From NCBI RefSeq assembly GCF_001660485.1, contig NZ_CP013979.1:2294001-2358000 (forward strand): 64,000 bases of DNA, read 5' to 3'. Under the pieces are notes generated by a model. The model searched no databases and was not told the origin of the DNA. It was given only the letters and a program-made list of their open reading frames with translations. The position numbers were made by a program, and so were the translations under genes. This DNA comes from Agromyces aureus (GTDB lineage Bacteria > Actinomycetota > Actinomycetes > Actinomycetales > Microbacteriaceae). Shown here piece after piece: positions 16,506 through 24,617 of the stretch (its first letter is position 1; each line of letters begins with the position of its first letter).

Positions 16506-17824
16506 GCCGGGGAGCCGCAGCAGCTCGACTCGGCGACGAGGTCGGTCGAGCACACGCCGGTGGACGGCAGCCTGAGTTCGACCCGCGTCGCCGCGGCGAG
16601 GTCCCCGGCGAGCCACGCCACGACGGAGCGCACCTGCTCGTACCCCGTCGCGAGCAGGAACGTCGGCGCACGCCCGTACGATTTCATGCCGACGATGAAG
16701 AATCCGTGCTCCGGATGCCGCAGTTCGGCGATGCCGTGCGGCTCGACGGTGCCGCAGGAGTGCAGGTTGGGGTCGATGAGCGGGGCGAGTCGTCTCGGCG
16801 CCTCGACGACCTCGTCCAGGTCGAGGCGCACCTCGCGCAGGAGTGCGAGATTCGGCCGGAATCCCGTCGCATTCACGACCAGGTCGGTCGTATGGATCGC
16901 GACCTCTCCCCCGCGCCGGCCGAGGAGCTCGACGTGATCGCCCGCTCGCCGCGCCCGCAGGATCTCGAAGCCGTCGACGAACTCGATGTCGCCGTGGTGA
17001 ACGGCCGTTTCGACGCGACCGCCGAGCCTCGCCCGGTCGGCGAGTTCGTCCCCGTCGGAGGACGAGACGCGCGCCGCCCGCGCGTTGCGGATCAGCCAGG
17101 CGACCCGCGTGCCGGGAGCCTCCGGGGCGAGCTGCACCAACCCCAGGAGGGTGTTCGCTGCGGAGTGCCCCGCGCCGACGACCGTCGTGCGCCGCCCGGC
17201 GAACGTCGCCCGGTCGCGGCCGAGTACATCCGGGAGCGCGGCGTGAACGTGTTCGGCGATCTCCTCGATGCCGAGCAGTCCGAGGCCGTTCGAACCGATC
17301 GGGTTCGGCGTACGGTAGGTGCCGGAGGCGTCGAGCACGGCACGCGCGTGCATCTCGTCGATCCCGTCGGCCGTCTTCATCCGCACGAGGAACGGCGTCG
17401 ACGCACGGTTCGTCGTGCGCGTGCGATCCATGCCGTCGCGGCTGACCGCGAGCACCTCGACGCCGGTGCGGATCCTCGGAGCGATGACGCCGAGCTCGCT
17501 GAGCGGCACGAGGTACGTCGTGACGAGTTCCGACCCAGTCGGCGCTCGCTCCGGGTCGGGTTGCGCCCACCCGGTCGCCTCCAGCAGCCGTTGCGATGTG
17601 GGGTCGACGAGGTGCCTCCACGGCGAGAACAGGCGCGTGTGCCCCCATTCGCGAACGCTGTCGCCGACCCGCTCCCCCGCTTCCAGCACCACGAAGTCGA
17701 TGCCGCGCTCGGCCAGGTTCGCGGCGGCGGCGAGCCCGATCGGGCCGGCGCCGATGACGACGACCGGCAACGACTCGAGGAGCTCGTTCGTCACCTGCCT
17801 GGTGGTCAGGTCGAGCAGGGTCAC
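16502..17824 (-). CDS. FAD/NAD(P)-dependent oxidoreductase with CC tail (arsenic-locus flavoprotein)
   Basis: A 440-residue flavoprotein of the flavin-containing monooxygenase/thioredoxin-reductase-like group. The first Rossmann motif is VVVIGAGPIGLAAAANLA (FAD, about residue 22), the second is RTTVVGAGHSAANTLLG (NADPH), and NATGF closes the fold. The C-terminus ends ESSCCGSPA, a vicinal cysteine pair that could bind arsenite or another soft metal. Similar flavoproteins occur in actinobacterial ars operons, but their reaction is not established. It lies in a two-gene operon with the transporter and faces away from the ArsR gene across two ATCGA-N6-TCGAT sites. Confidence 0.82.
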   Translation of the reverse strand: MTLLDLTTRQVTNELLESLPVVVIGAGPIGLAAAANLAERGIDFVVLEAGERVGDSVREWGHTRLFSPWRHLVDPTSQRLLEATGWAQPDPERAPTGSELVTTYLVPLSELGVIAPRIRTGVEVLAVSRDGMDRTRTTNRASTPFLVRMKTADGIDEMHARAVLDASGTYRTPNPIGSNGLGLLGIEEIAEHVHAALPDVLGRDRATFAGRRTTVVGAGHSAANTLLGLVQLAPEAPGTRVAWLIRNARAARVSSSDGDELADRARLGGRVETAVHHGDIEFVDGFEILRARRAGDHVELLGRRGGEVAIHTTDLVVNATGFRPNLALLREVRLDLDEVVEAPRRLAPLIDPNLHSCGTVEPHGIAELRHPEHGFFIVGMKSYGRAPTFLLATGYEQVRSVVAWLAGDLAAATRVELRLPSTGVCSTDLVAESSCCGSPA

Positions 17825-17839
17825 GGCGAACTCCTTGAT

Positions 17840-17855
17840 ATCGATGAACTTCGAT
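17840..17855. promoter_or_regulatory. ATCGA-N6-TCGAT operator next to the flavoprotein gene
   Basis: An exact 16-bp dyad located 15 nt upstream of the flavoprotein start (17824, minus strand). An identical arm pattern is at 17897-17912 next to the divergent arsR gene, so one regulator probably controls both directions. Confidence 0.7.
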
Positions 17856-17896
17856 GAACATGCTCAGTATTCGCCCATGCATTGAAGTCTGTCAAT

Positions 17897-17912
17897 ATCG
17901 ACTACCATCGAT
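17897..17912. promoter_or_regulatory. ATCGA-N6-TCGAT operator over the arsR promoter
   Basis: The second exact copy of the ATCGA-N6-TCGAT dyad. It overlaps the TACCAT -10 hexamer (17903-17908) of the ArsR gene, which fits self-repression by that ArsR. Confidence 0.7.
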
Positions 17913-17914
17913 GC

Positions 17915-18295
17915 ATGGTCACCATGCTCGAGATCACCGATGTCAGCGCCGGCCGGAACGGCGACGCCAACGTGGGCGCCGTCGCCTGTTGCGCACCCCT
18001 CGTGCGGGAGCCCCTCGATGCCGATGCGGCCGAGCTGCTGGCCCGCAATATCAAGGCGCTCGCCGACCCGACCCGCCTGCGTCTGCTGTCGATCGTCGCG
18101 GCATCCGACGGAGGCGAAGCGTGCGTCTGCGATCTCACCGCCCCGGTCGGCCTCAGCCAGCCGACCGTGTCCCACCACCTGAAGATCCTGGCCGACGCCG
18201 GATTCCTCACCCGCTCGAAACGCGGCACCTGGGCGTACTACCGCCTCGTTCCCACCGCGCTCGACGACGTCGCGCGCGTGCTCGGCTCGGTCTGA
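17915..18295 (+). CDS. ArsR-family arsenite-responsive repressor
   Basis: A 126-residue ArsR/SmtB winged-helix protein. The metalloid site is visible as Cys70-Val-Cys72-Asp (EACVCDLTAPVG), and a vicinal pair Cys25-Cys26 (VACCAPL) lies near the N-terminus, as in Corynebacterium ArsR proteins. The recognition helix is LSQPTVSHHLKILADAGFL. It should leave DNA when arsenite or antimonite binds. The ATG at 17915 follows TACCAT by 6 nt (leaderless pattern); TTG at 17882 would run through the operator. It is divergent from the flavoprotein-transporter operon, which it probably controls. Confidence 0.9.
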   Translation: MVTMLEITDVSAGRNGDANVGAVACCAPLVREPLDADAAELLARNIKALADPTRLRLLSIVAASDGGEACVCDLTAPVGLSQPTVSHHLKILADAGFLTRSKRGTWAYYRLVPTALDDVARVLGSV

Positions 18296-18359
18296 GCCGA
18301 ACACACGCTCCGCGCCGGGCTCTCACCAGGACGACCGGCCGGCGTCGAACCGTCGCCGC

Positions 18360-19883
18360 TCACGCGACCGGCGTGAACCCCCGCGCGACCTCGATCAGGA
18401 TGCGCGTGCCGTAGCCCGTCGCGCCCTTCGAGCGCCATGCGTCGTCGGCGTCGCTCTGCATGGTTCCGGCGATGTCGAGATGCGCCCACGGCGTGTCCTC
18501 GACGAACTCCGCGAGGAACAGGGCCGCCGTGGCCGCCCCCGCCGAGGCGCCGCCGAGATTCGCGATGTCCGCGACATCCGAATCGAGCTGTTTGCGGTAC
18601 TTGCGTTCGAGGGGCAGCTGCCAGGCGGGCTCGTCGGTCGCGTCGGCTGCGGCCTTGATTCGATCGACGAGTGGCTGGCTGGTGCCGAGCAGCGCTGCCG
18701 TCGACGGTCCGAGCGCCATGAGCGCCGCGCCGGTGAGCGTCGCGATGTCGATGATCGCGTCGACGCCGGCCTCGGTGGCGAGCACGAGCCCGTCCATCAT
18801 CACGAGGCGGCCCTCGGCGTCGGTGTTCTTCACCTCGACGGTCTTGCCGCCCCGCGCAGTGAGTACGTCGCCGAGCTTGTACGCCGAGCCCGACGGCATG
18901 TTGTCGGTGCAGAGCAGCCACCCGGAGACGGCCGCGGTCGCGCCGAGGTCCCGCAGCGCGGTGAACGCCGCGAGCACGGATGCCGCCCCGCCCATGTCCA
19001 TCTTCATCAGCAGGTGCATCGGATCGGACGGCTTCAGGCTGATGCCGCCGGAGTCGTACATGATGCCCTTGCCGACGAGGCCGAGATGCCCGGTCGGCTC
19101 GTCCGATGGCGTATAGCGAAGCACGACGAGCCGGGGTTCCTCGGCACTGCCGGCGTTGACGCCGAGCAGGCCGCCGCAGCCGAGGTCGATGAGCTCCTGC
19201 TTGTCGAACGCTTCGACGTCGAATCCGAACCGGCCGCCGAGGATCGTGGCGACCTCGGCGAGGTCGGTTGCGGTGAGGTGGCTCGGCGGCGTGTTCGCGA
19301 GGTCGCGCGCGATCGCGGTGGCCCGTGCGGTCACGAGCCCCTGCGCGATGCCCTCGGATGCCGCAGCCACCTCGACCCCGTCGAGTCGCAGGTCGACGGT
19401 CGCGAGCTTCGGCTCGCGCGCGGTGGCCTTCAGCGCGTCGTATCGGTAGCGCGCGAGGAGCGCGCCCTCGGTGAGCGCACGGGCCGCGGATGCCGCGTCG
19501 ACCGTGCCGATCGTCGTGACGCGCAGTCCGAGATGCGTGGCCTTGGGCACGGCTCGCACGAATGCGGCGGCCGCGTCGCGCAACCCCGCCTCGGACAGCT
19601 CGTCGACCGGCCCCGCGCCGACGACGACCAGCAGCGTCGGCTCGGCGCCCGCGAGCACGAGCGTGGTTCCGGGCTTGGCCTCGAAGCCGGCACGCTCGAG
19701 CGCCTCCCGGTCGAGCGGGACGCCCTCCGGCAGGTCTCCGTCGGCGTGCACGAGCACGCCGATCGCCTCGAGCGAACCGGCGCCGAGTTCGTCGACGGCG
19801 GTCACGACGACCGCATCCGAAGCTGCGAGCGACGGGATCGCCGAGAAGTCCGCCGGGATGAGCTTGTTCGGGCTCCTGGTCAT
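18360..19883 (-). CDS. pepA: Leucyl aminopeptidase (M17 family), copy 1
   Basis: A 507-residue M17 metallopeptidase of standard length. The C-terminal catalytic domain shows the metal and active-site motifs VGKGIMYDSGGISLKPSD, MKMDMGGAASV and NTDAEGRLVMMDG, with IDIATLTGAALMALG. It removes N-terminal residues from peptides in the cytosol and needs two metal ions. The start ATG overlaps the stop of the upstream MFS gene (ATGA), so the pair is one operon. A second M17 enzyme is encoded at 53.1-54.6 kb. In this copy MYDSGG stands where the other has the more usual TFDSGG. Confidence 0.93.
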   Translation of the reverse strand: MTRSPNKLIPADFSAIPSLAASDAVVVTAVDELGAGSLEAIGVLVHADGDLPEGVPLDREALERAGFEAKPGTTLVLAGAEPTLLVVVGAGPVDELSEAGLRDAAAAFVRAVPKATHLGLRVTTIGTVDAASAARALTEGALLARYRYDALKATAREPKLATVDLRLDGVEVAAASEGIAQGLVTARATAIARDLANTPPSHLTATDLAEVATILGGRFGFDVEAFDKQELIDLGCGGLLGVNAGSAEEPRLVVLRYTPSDEPTGHLGLVGKGIMYDSGGISLKPSDPMHLLMKMDMGGAASVLAAFTALRDLGATAAVSGWLLCTDNMPSGSAYKLGDVLTARGGKTVEVKNTDAEGRLVMMDGLVLATEAGVDAIIDIATLTGAALMALGPSTAALLGTSQPLVDRIKAAADATDEPAWQLPLERKYRKQLDSDVADIANLGGASAGAATAALFLAEFVEDTPWAHLDIAGTMQSDADDAWRSKGATGYGTRILIEVARGFTPVA

Positions 19884-21598
19884 CGTGCCGCCTCCACTGC
19901 GTCGGGGTCTTCGACCTCATCGATCGGGTCGTCGTCGTCGGGCTCGAGCTTCTCGGGCAGGTCGCCCTTGCGCACCCCGGGCATCCTGAGCGCCGGGATG
20001 ATCGCGAGCAGGGCGAGCAGGGCCAGGCCGAGCAGCGAGATCTTCAGCGACTGGAGTCGTGCGTCCTCGTTGATCTCGACGGCCGCTGCGATCTCCGCCT
20101 CGCTCGCCGAGGTCGCCTGCAGGGCGGCCTCGAGCTGGCTGTTCGTCATGAAGTCCGCCTCGTTGATGTTGACCGAGGCGATGAGTTCGTCGCCGATCTC
20201 GGGATGCTCCGCAGCCGAGATGGCCAGCGTCGACGAGAGGATGCCGACCGCGAACGCGGTGGCCACAGCGATGCCGACCGAACCCGAGAGGTTGTGCACG
20301 AGACCGCGCCACGCGCCGACGTCACCGGCGAGCTGTCTCGGCGCCGACGAGAGCAGCGTGTTGAAGACGAGCGCCACGATCGACCCCTGCCCGAGACCCA
20401 GCAGGATGAGTCCGACGACGACGAACGCCTGGCCCCACTCCCCCCGAACGGTGAACGCGAGCAGGGTGAGCGCCAGCGCGACGACGACGAAGCCGGCCGC
20501 GCCGAGGATGCGCGGCGTGAACCTGCCGTAAAGGTACGCGATGAACGTCGACGCGAGGAAGATCGAGAGGGTGTACGGGATGATCGAGAACGACGTCTCG
20601 ATGCCGCTGAGGCCCTGCACCACCTGCATGTAGAGCGGGATCAGGAAGTTCGCGGCCGTGCCGACGAACAGCATGATCGCCATGCAGGCCGTGACCGCCC
20701 GTTCCGATCCGGTCGCGAGCACGCGCAGGTCGAAGATCCGAGGCCGATGCTCACGACCCCGTCGCCGCAGCCACAGGAAGAACACCTGCCCGACGACGAC
20801 GCCGAACACGATGAGCACGGGCGCCGGTGAGATGCCGAGGATGTCGAACGGCGCCTGCGTCGTGGCATCCCACACACCCCAGCTGTTGAGGCCCGAGAAC
20901 CCGAAGCTCAGGAGCACGATCGCGATGGCGGCGAGCAGCGCGCCGATCCAGTCGATCGTGAGCCCGGGCTGGTTCGGCACCTTCTTCAGGCCGAAGCTCA
21001 GCAGCAGGTTGATCGCACCGAGTGCGACCATCAGCGCGAAGGACCAGCGCCAGCCGATGGTCGTCGCGAACGACCCCGCGACGAGCAGCGCGAGCACGCC
21101 GGCGGCGGGGATCGCGGCGGCGAGCAGTCCGATCGCCTTCGCCTGCTGGTCGCCGTGGTAGTTCGTGGCGATGAAGACCGTGAGCGCGGGCGCGATGAGC
21201 GCGATGACCGCTCCCGACGAGGCCTGGGCGATGAAGAGCATGGCCGGACTCTGCGAGAGCGCGACGCCCGCCATTGCGAGCGCGTGCACGCCGACTGCGA
21301 TCTGGAACACGCCGCGAGTGCCGAACCTGGCCCCGATCTTGGCGCCGAGCAGGATGAACGCCGCCATCGCGAAGGTGCCGGCCGTGATCGCGGTGCCCAC
21401 CGACGACGCCGCGGTGTCGAGGTCGGTCGTGATGCCCGCCATCGACACGGTGAGCGCATTCACGGCGAACGAGGCCTGGATCTGCGTCAGCACGACCACG
21501 ATGAGCGGCAGCCACGGAGCCTTCGCCTTCACCGCCGCGCCTCCCGCCCCGACTGCTCCGACTGCTCCGACCTCGTCCGTACGTCCGCTCGACGCCAT
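19880..21598 (-). CDS. MFS transporter of the DHA2 (14-helix) type
   Basis: A 572-residue membrane protein with about 14 hydrophobic segments. It begins with a short Gly/Ala-rich cytosolic tail and helix 1 LPLIVVVLTQIQASFAVNAL. The loop LGAKIGARFGTRG matches the MFS motif A region. A long loop near residues 460-515 is rich in Glu/Ala, and the C-terminus is acidic (EPDDDDPIDEVEDPD). DHA2 family members usually export drugs or toxic compounds with protons. The substrate is unknown. It is the first gene of an operon with leucyl aminopeptidase, which raises the possibility of peptide or amino-acid export. Confidence 0.82.
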   Translation of the reverse strand: MASSGRTDEVGAVGAVGAGGAAVKAKAPWLPLIVVVLTQIQASFAVNALTVSMAGITTDLDTAASSVGTAITAGTFAMAAFILLGAKIGARFGTRGVFQIAVGVHALAMAGVALSQSPAMLFIAQASSGAVIALIAPALTVFIATNYHGDQQAKAIGLLAAAIPAAGVLALLVAGSFATTIGWRWSFALMVALGAINLLLSFGLKKVPNQPGLTIDWIGALLAAIAIVLLSFGFSGLNSWGVWDATTQAPFDILGISPAPVLIVFGVVVGQVFFLWLRRRGREHRPRIFDLRVLATGSERAVTACMAIMLFVGTAANFLIPLYMQVVQGLSGIETSFSIIPYTLSIFLASTFIAYLYGRFTPRILGAAGFVVVALALTLLAFTVRGEWGQAFVVVGLILLGLGQGSIVALVFNTLLSSAPRQLAGDVGAWRGLVHNLSGSVGIAVATAFAVGILSSTLAISAAEHPEIGDELIASVNINEADFMTNSQLEAALQATSASEAEIAAAVEINEDARLQSLKISLLGLALLALLAIIPALRMPGVRKGDLPEKLEPDDDDPIDEVEDPDAVEAAR

Positions 21599-21734
21599 CG
21601 AACACCTCTCCCCCGAAACGTGTGGCCCGAACCGTACGCGGCACGGGCGCTCACCGCTGACAGTACTGCCACGATTGCGCGAGCGGAACCATGCAACACC
21701 TCGATCGACGGATGCCGCGCACTAGGGTTGCCGC

Positions 21735-23294
21735 ATGGATCCCGTCGCCCTCACGCTGGGCATCCTCGCGCTGGCCATCGTGGCGTTCCTCTCGAACCGC
21801 GTGCCGCTCGGCATCGTCGCGATCGGCGTCTCCGTGGCGCTCTGGGCGACGGGGGTGCTCGATCTCGGGCAGGCGCTCGCCGGGTTCGGCGATCCCACCG
21901 TGATCTTCATCGCGAGCCTGTTCGTCGTGAGCGAGGCGCTGGACTCGACGGGCGTCACGGCATGGGCCGGTCAGGTCGTGATCGGCAGAGCCGGTACCCG
22001 GCGTACGCCGCTCCTGCTCGTCATCTGCGTGCTCGTCGCCGTGATCACGGCGCTGATCAGCGTGAACGGCGCGGTCGCTGCGCTCATCCCGGTCGTCGTG
22101 GTGGTCGCGACCCGCGCCGGCATCCCGCCGTCGCAGATGCTCATGCCGCTCGCCTTCTCGGCGCATGCCGGGTCGATGCTCGCACTCACGGGCACGCCCG
22201 TGAACATCATCGTGAGCGAGACGGCGGCGGATGCCGGTGCTCGCCCGTTCGGCTTCTTCGAGTTCGGGCTAGTCGGCCTTCCCCTGCTCGTCGGAACGCT
22301 CGCCATCATCGCCGTCTTCGGACGATGGCTGCTGCCGTCGCGCACCCCGACCACGCTCCCCCGGGATCTGGGGGCGCTCTCGGACACCCTCCGACGGCAG
22401 TATGCGATCCCCGACGGCACCGAGCTCATCGGCGTGCGCAACGGCGTCACCGAGGTGGTGGTCGCACCGCGCTCCAAGCTCATCGGACTGCGGCTCTTCG
22501 CGGGCATGACCACGCCGAGCGGCGACCTCGTCGTCGTCGCGGTCCAGCGCGCCGGCGAGGAGCTCGTCGGCCCCGACGCGACGCTGCAGCCCGGCGACAC
22601 CCTGCTGCTCTCCGGCGCGTGGGACGACCTCGAGCGGCGCACCGCCGGCCCCGACGTGCTCGTCGTCGATCGCCCGTCGGGGCTGCGGCGATCGGTTCCA
22701 CTCGGAGTCGGCGCGAAGCGCGCGATCGTCGTGCTCGGGCTCATGGTCGTGCTGCTCGCCACGGGCATCGTGCCTCCCGCGATCGCGGGCCTGCTCGCGG
22801 CATCCGCCCTCGTGCTGCTGAGGGTGCTCACGCCGATGCAGTCGTACCGGAGCATCTCGTGGACCACGGTCGTGCTCGTGGCGGGCATGATCCCGCTCTC
22901 GACGGCGTTCGTGCAGACCGGCGCGGCCGATCTCGTCGCGCGCACCCTGCTCGACGTCGTCGGCGACGCGTCGCCCACGGTCGCCCTGCTCGCCGTGTGC
23001 GTGCTCACGATGGTGCTGGGTCAGTTGATCTCGAACACGGCGACGGTGCTCATCGTCGCCCCGATCGCGGTCGTCGTCGCGGGTGAGCTCGGCGTGTCGG
23101 TGCTGCCATTCATGATGGCGCTGTCGGTCGCCGGCGCCGCGGCGTTCCTCACCCCGGTCGCCACACCTGTGAACACGATGGTGCTCGAGCCGGGCGGCTA
23201 CCGGTTCGGCGACTACTGGAAGCTCGGGCTGCCGCTCCTGCTGCTGTTCCTTGCGGTCGCCGTGCTCTACGTGCCGTTGATCTGGCCGTTCTGA
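21735..23294 (+). CDS. SLC13-family anion permease with TrkA-C domain
   Basis: A 519-residue membrane protein with two blocks of helices around a soluble domain. The central part (about residues 200-295: AIPDGTELIGVRNGVTEVVV, then GDTLLLSGAWDDLER) is a RCK/TrkA-C-like domain. The hallmark motifs of the divalent anion/sodium symporter fold are seen in GTPVNIIVSE and TPVATPVNTMVLEPGGY. Substrates in the family include sulfate, dicarboxylates and phosphate; which one applies here cannot be told. A TAGGGT hexamer at 21723-21728 ends 6 nt before the ATG, supporting a leaderless mRNA. It is divergent from the MFS gene. Confidence 0.83.
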   Translation: MDPVALTLGILALAIVAFLSNRVPLGIVAIGVSVALWATGVLDLGQALAGFGDPTVIFIASLFVVSEALDSTGVTAWAGQVVIGRAGTRRTPLLLVICVLVAVITALISVNGAVAALIPVVVVVATRAGIPPSQMLMPLAFSAHAGSMLALTGTPVNIIVSETAADAGARPFGFFEFGLVGLPLLVGTLAIIAVFGRWLLPSRTPTTLPRDLGALSDTLRRQYAIPDGTELIGVRNGVTEVVVAPRSKLIGLRLFAGMTTPSGDLVVVAVQRAGEELVGPDATLQPGDTLLLSGAWDDLERRTAGPDVLVVDRPSGLRRSVPLGVGAKRAIVVLGLMVVLLATGIVPPAIAGLLAASALVLLRVLTPMQSYRSISWTTVVLVAGMIPLSTAFVQTGAADLVARTLLDVVGDASPTVALLAVCVLTMVLGQLISNTATVLIVAPIAVVVAGELGVSVLPFMMALSVAGAAAFLTPVATPVNTMVLEPGGYRFGDYWKLGLPLLLLFLAVAVLYVPLIWPF

Positions 23295-23314
23295 TCGCTC
23301 GCCGGCGACCCGCG

Positions 23315-23332
23315 ATCGATCGAACGATCGAT
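23315..23332. repeat. ATCGATCG-AA-CGATCGAT inverted repeat
   Basis: An exact dyad with 8-nt arms, 20 nt after the SLC13 stop, in a 130-bp stretch unusually rich in ATCGAT and GATC words. It could be a weak terminator or a protein-binding site. No gene is seen between 23295 and 23424. Confidence 0.45.
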
Positions 23333-23424
23333 GCCCGCATCGCATCGATGAAGGCAGATCGATTCCGCAAATGAATGGATGCCATGGCCGACCGCATCCA
23401 CGATGCGGGCGTCGACGCCGCGAC

Positions 23425-23727
23425 TCATCGATCGATGGGCATCCCCAGTTCGTTCAGCGGCGTGTCGATCGCACGCTCCGGCAGCCGATCGGTCGTCGGG
23501 CACTCGAGCATCGAATTGGGCGTCGAGTGGTCGATCCGGTGCTCCCCCATCGCGTGTCCGCAGAGCGGGCACGGCCGCTCTGCGAGCGGACGCGGGTCTT
23601 CGGGATTCGCATCGACGGCCTGACTGCCGCCGAGCGTCGACGACATCGAGTGTCCGACCCGGTCGACGAGTCGTGAGAAGGAGTTTCCGGTCTTGCCCTC
23701 AGGCGGGCTCGCCACTTCGCGCACCAT
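23425..23727 (-). CDS. Small hypothetical protein with a CPLCG zinc-ribbon-like motif
   Basis: A 100-residue protein without known function. The middle has ERPCPLCGHAMGEHRIDHS and a later Cys in NSMLECPTT, giving a Cys-x2-Cys ... Cys spacing plus several His residues, enough for a zinc site. The N-terminal part is polar (EGKTGNSFSRLVDRVGHSM). A TAGCAT hexamer (23734-23739 on the minus strand) ends 6 nt before the ATG, so the start has the same leaderless mark as well-known genes nearby, which argues that the gene is real. It may be found only in related genera. Confidence 0.6.
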   Translation of the reverse strand: MVREVASPPEGKTGNSFSRLVDRVGHSMSSTLGGSQAVDANPEDPRPLAERPCPLCGHAMGEHRIDHSTPNSMLECPTTDRLPERAIDTPLNELGMPIDR

Positions 23728-23794
23728 GCGCGGATGCTACGCCTGCCCGCCGATCGCCGCCAGCACCCCGAGACATCCGTTCTACGCTGGCATC

Positions 23795-24559
23795 ATGGCC
23801 CGACCGACTTCACACCATCCCGTCACGATCGTCACCGGTGCGAGCCGAGGCATCGGCGCGGCGATCGCCGTTCGGCTCGCGGCAGCCGGGCACGACCTGG
23901 TCCTCACGTATCGCGAGCGCGCCGCCGAGGCCGAGGCGGTTCGAGTCGACTGCGAGGCCGCCGGCGTGCAGGTGCTCGTCCTCCAGGTCGACATGGCCGA
24001 TCTGGATGCGGCGGCGACCGTCGTGCCCGCCGCGATCGCCCGCTTCGGCACCGTCACCGGCCTCGTGAACAACGCGGGCATCACGGCCCGCATCGGTCCC
24101 TTCCTCGATGCGCCCATCGAGGAGACCGAGATGGTGTTCCGCATCAACGTGCTCGCTCCGACCCTCATCACGCAGGGTGCCATCGCGCACATGGCGACCG
24201 ACCGCGGCGGCGCGGGCGGCGCCGTCGTGAACATCTCCTCGGGTGCGGCGACCAGCGGTTCGCCCAACACCTACGTGACGTACGCGATGAGCAAGGCGGC
24301 GCTGAACGCGCTCACGATCGGCGCCTCGAAGGAGTTCGGCCCGGTGGGCGTGCGCGTCAACACGGTCTCGCCCGGCACCACCCGCACCGAGATCCACGCG
24401 GCGGCCGGGCGACCGGATGCACCCGACGAGCGCGCGCCCGGCATCCCCATGCGGAGGCCGGGCGAGGTGCACGAGATCGCGGGAGCCGTCGCCTACCTGC
24501 TCTCCGAGGACGCCTCGTACACCTCGGGCGCCGACATCCGCATCACCGGCGGCAACTGA
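23795..24559 (+). CDS. SDR-family oxidoreductase (3-oxoacyl reductase/glucose dehydrogenase-like)
   Basis: A 254-residue classical SDR. The cofactor motif is TGASRGIGAAIAV, followed by VNNAGITAR, catalytic Ser in NISSGAATSGSP, and the intact YxxxK in TYAMSKAALN. The PGTTRTEIH and SGADIRITGGN regions are typical of the C-terminus. The Arg after strand 2 (YRERAAE) suggests NADP(H). The ATG at 23795 is chosen because TACGCT (23783-23788) ends 6 nt before it; a frame extending upstream to 23693 has no similarity to SDRs. The substrate is unknown. It ends facing dhaM across a hairpin. Confidence 0.88.
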   Translation: MARPTSHHPVTIVTGASRGIGAAIAVRLAAAGHDLVLTYRERAAEAEAVRVDCEAAGVQVLVLQVDMADLDAAATVVPAAIARFGTVTGLVNNAGITARIGPFLDAPIEETEMVFRINVLAPTLITQGAIAHMATDRGGAGGAVVNISSGAATSGSPNTYVTYAMSKAALNALTIGASKEFGPVGVRVNTVSPGTTRTEIHAAAGRPDAPDERAPGIPMRRPGEVHEIAGAVAYLLSEDASYTSGADIRITGGN

Positions 24560-24566
24560 CGGCTCG

Positions 24567-24610
24567 CACGACGTCGCGACGTCGCAGTGCCGCGACATCG
24601 TGACGTCGTG
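24567..24610. terminator. Hairpin between SDR and dhaM
   Basis: Two 18-nt arms (24567-24584 and 24593-24610) built from repeated ACGTCG words pair with two wobble or mismatch positions and an 8-nt loop. It lies between convergent genes and is a probable bidirectional terminator. Confidence 0.6.
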
Positions 24611-24617
24611 GCGTCGT

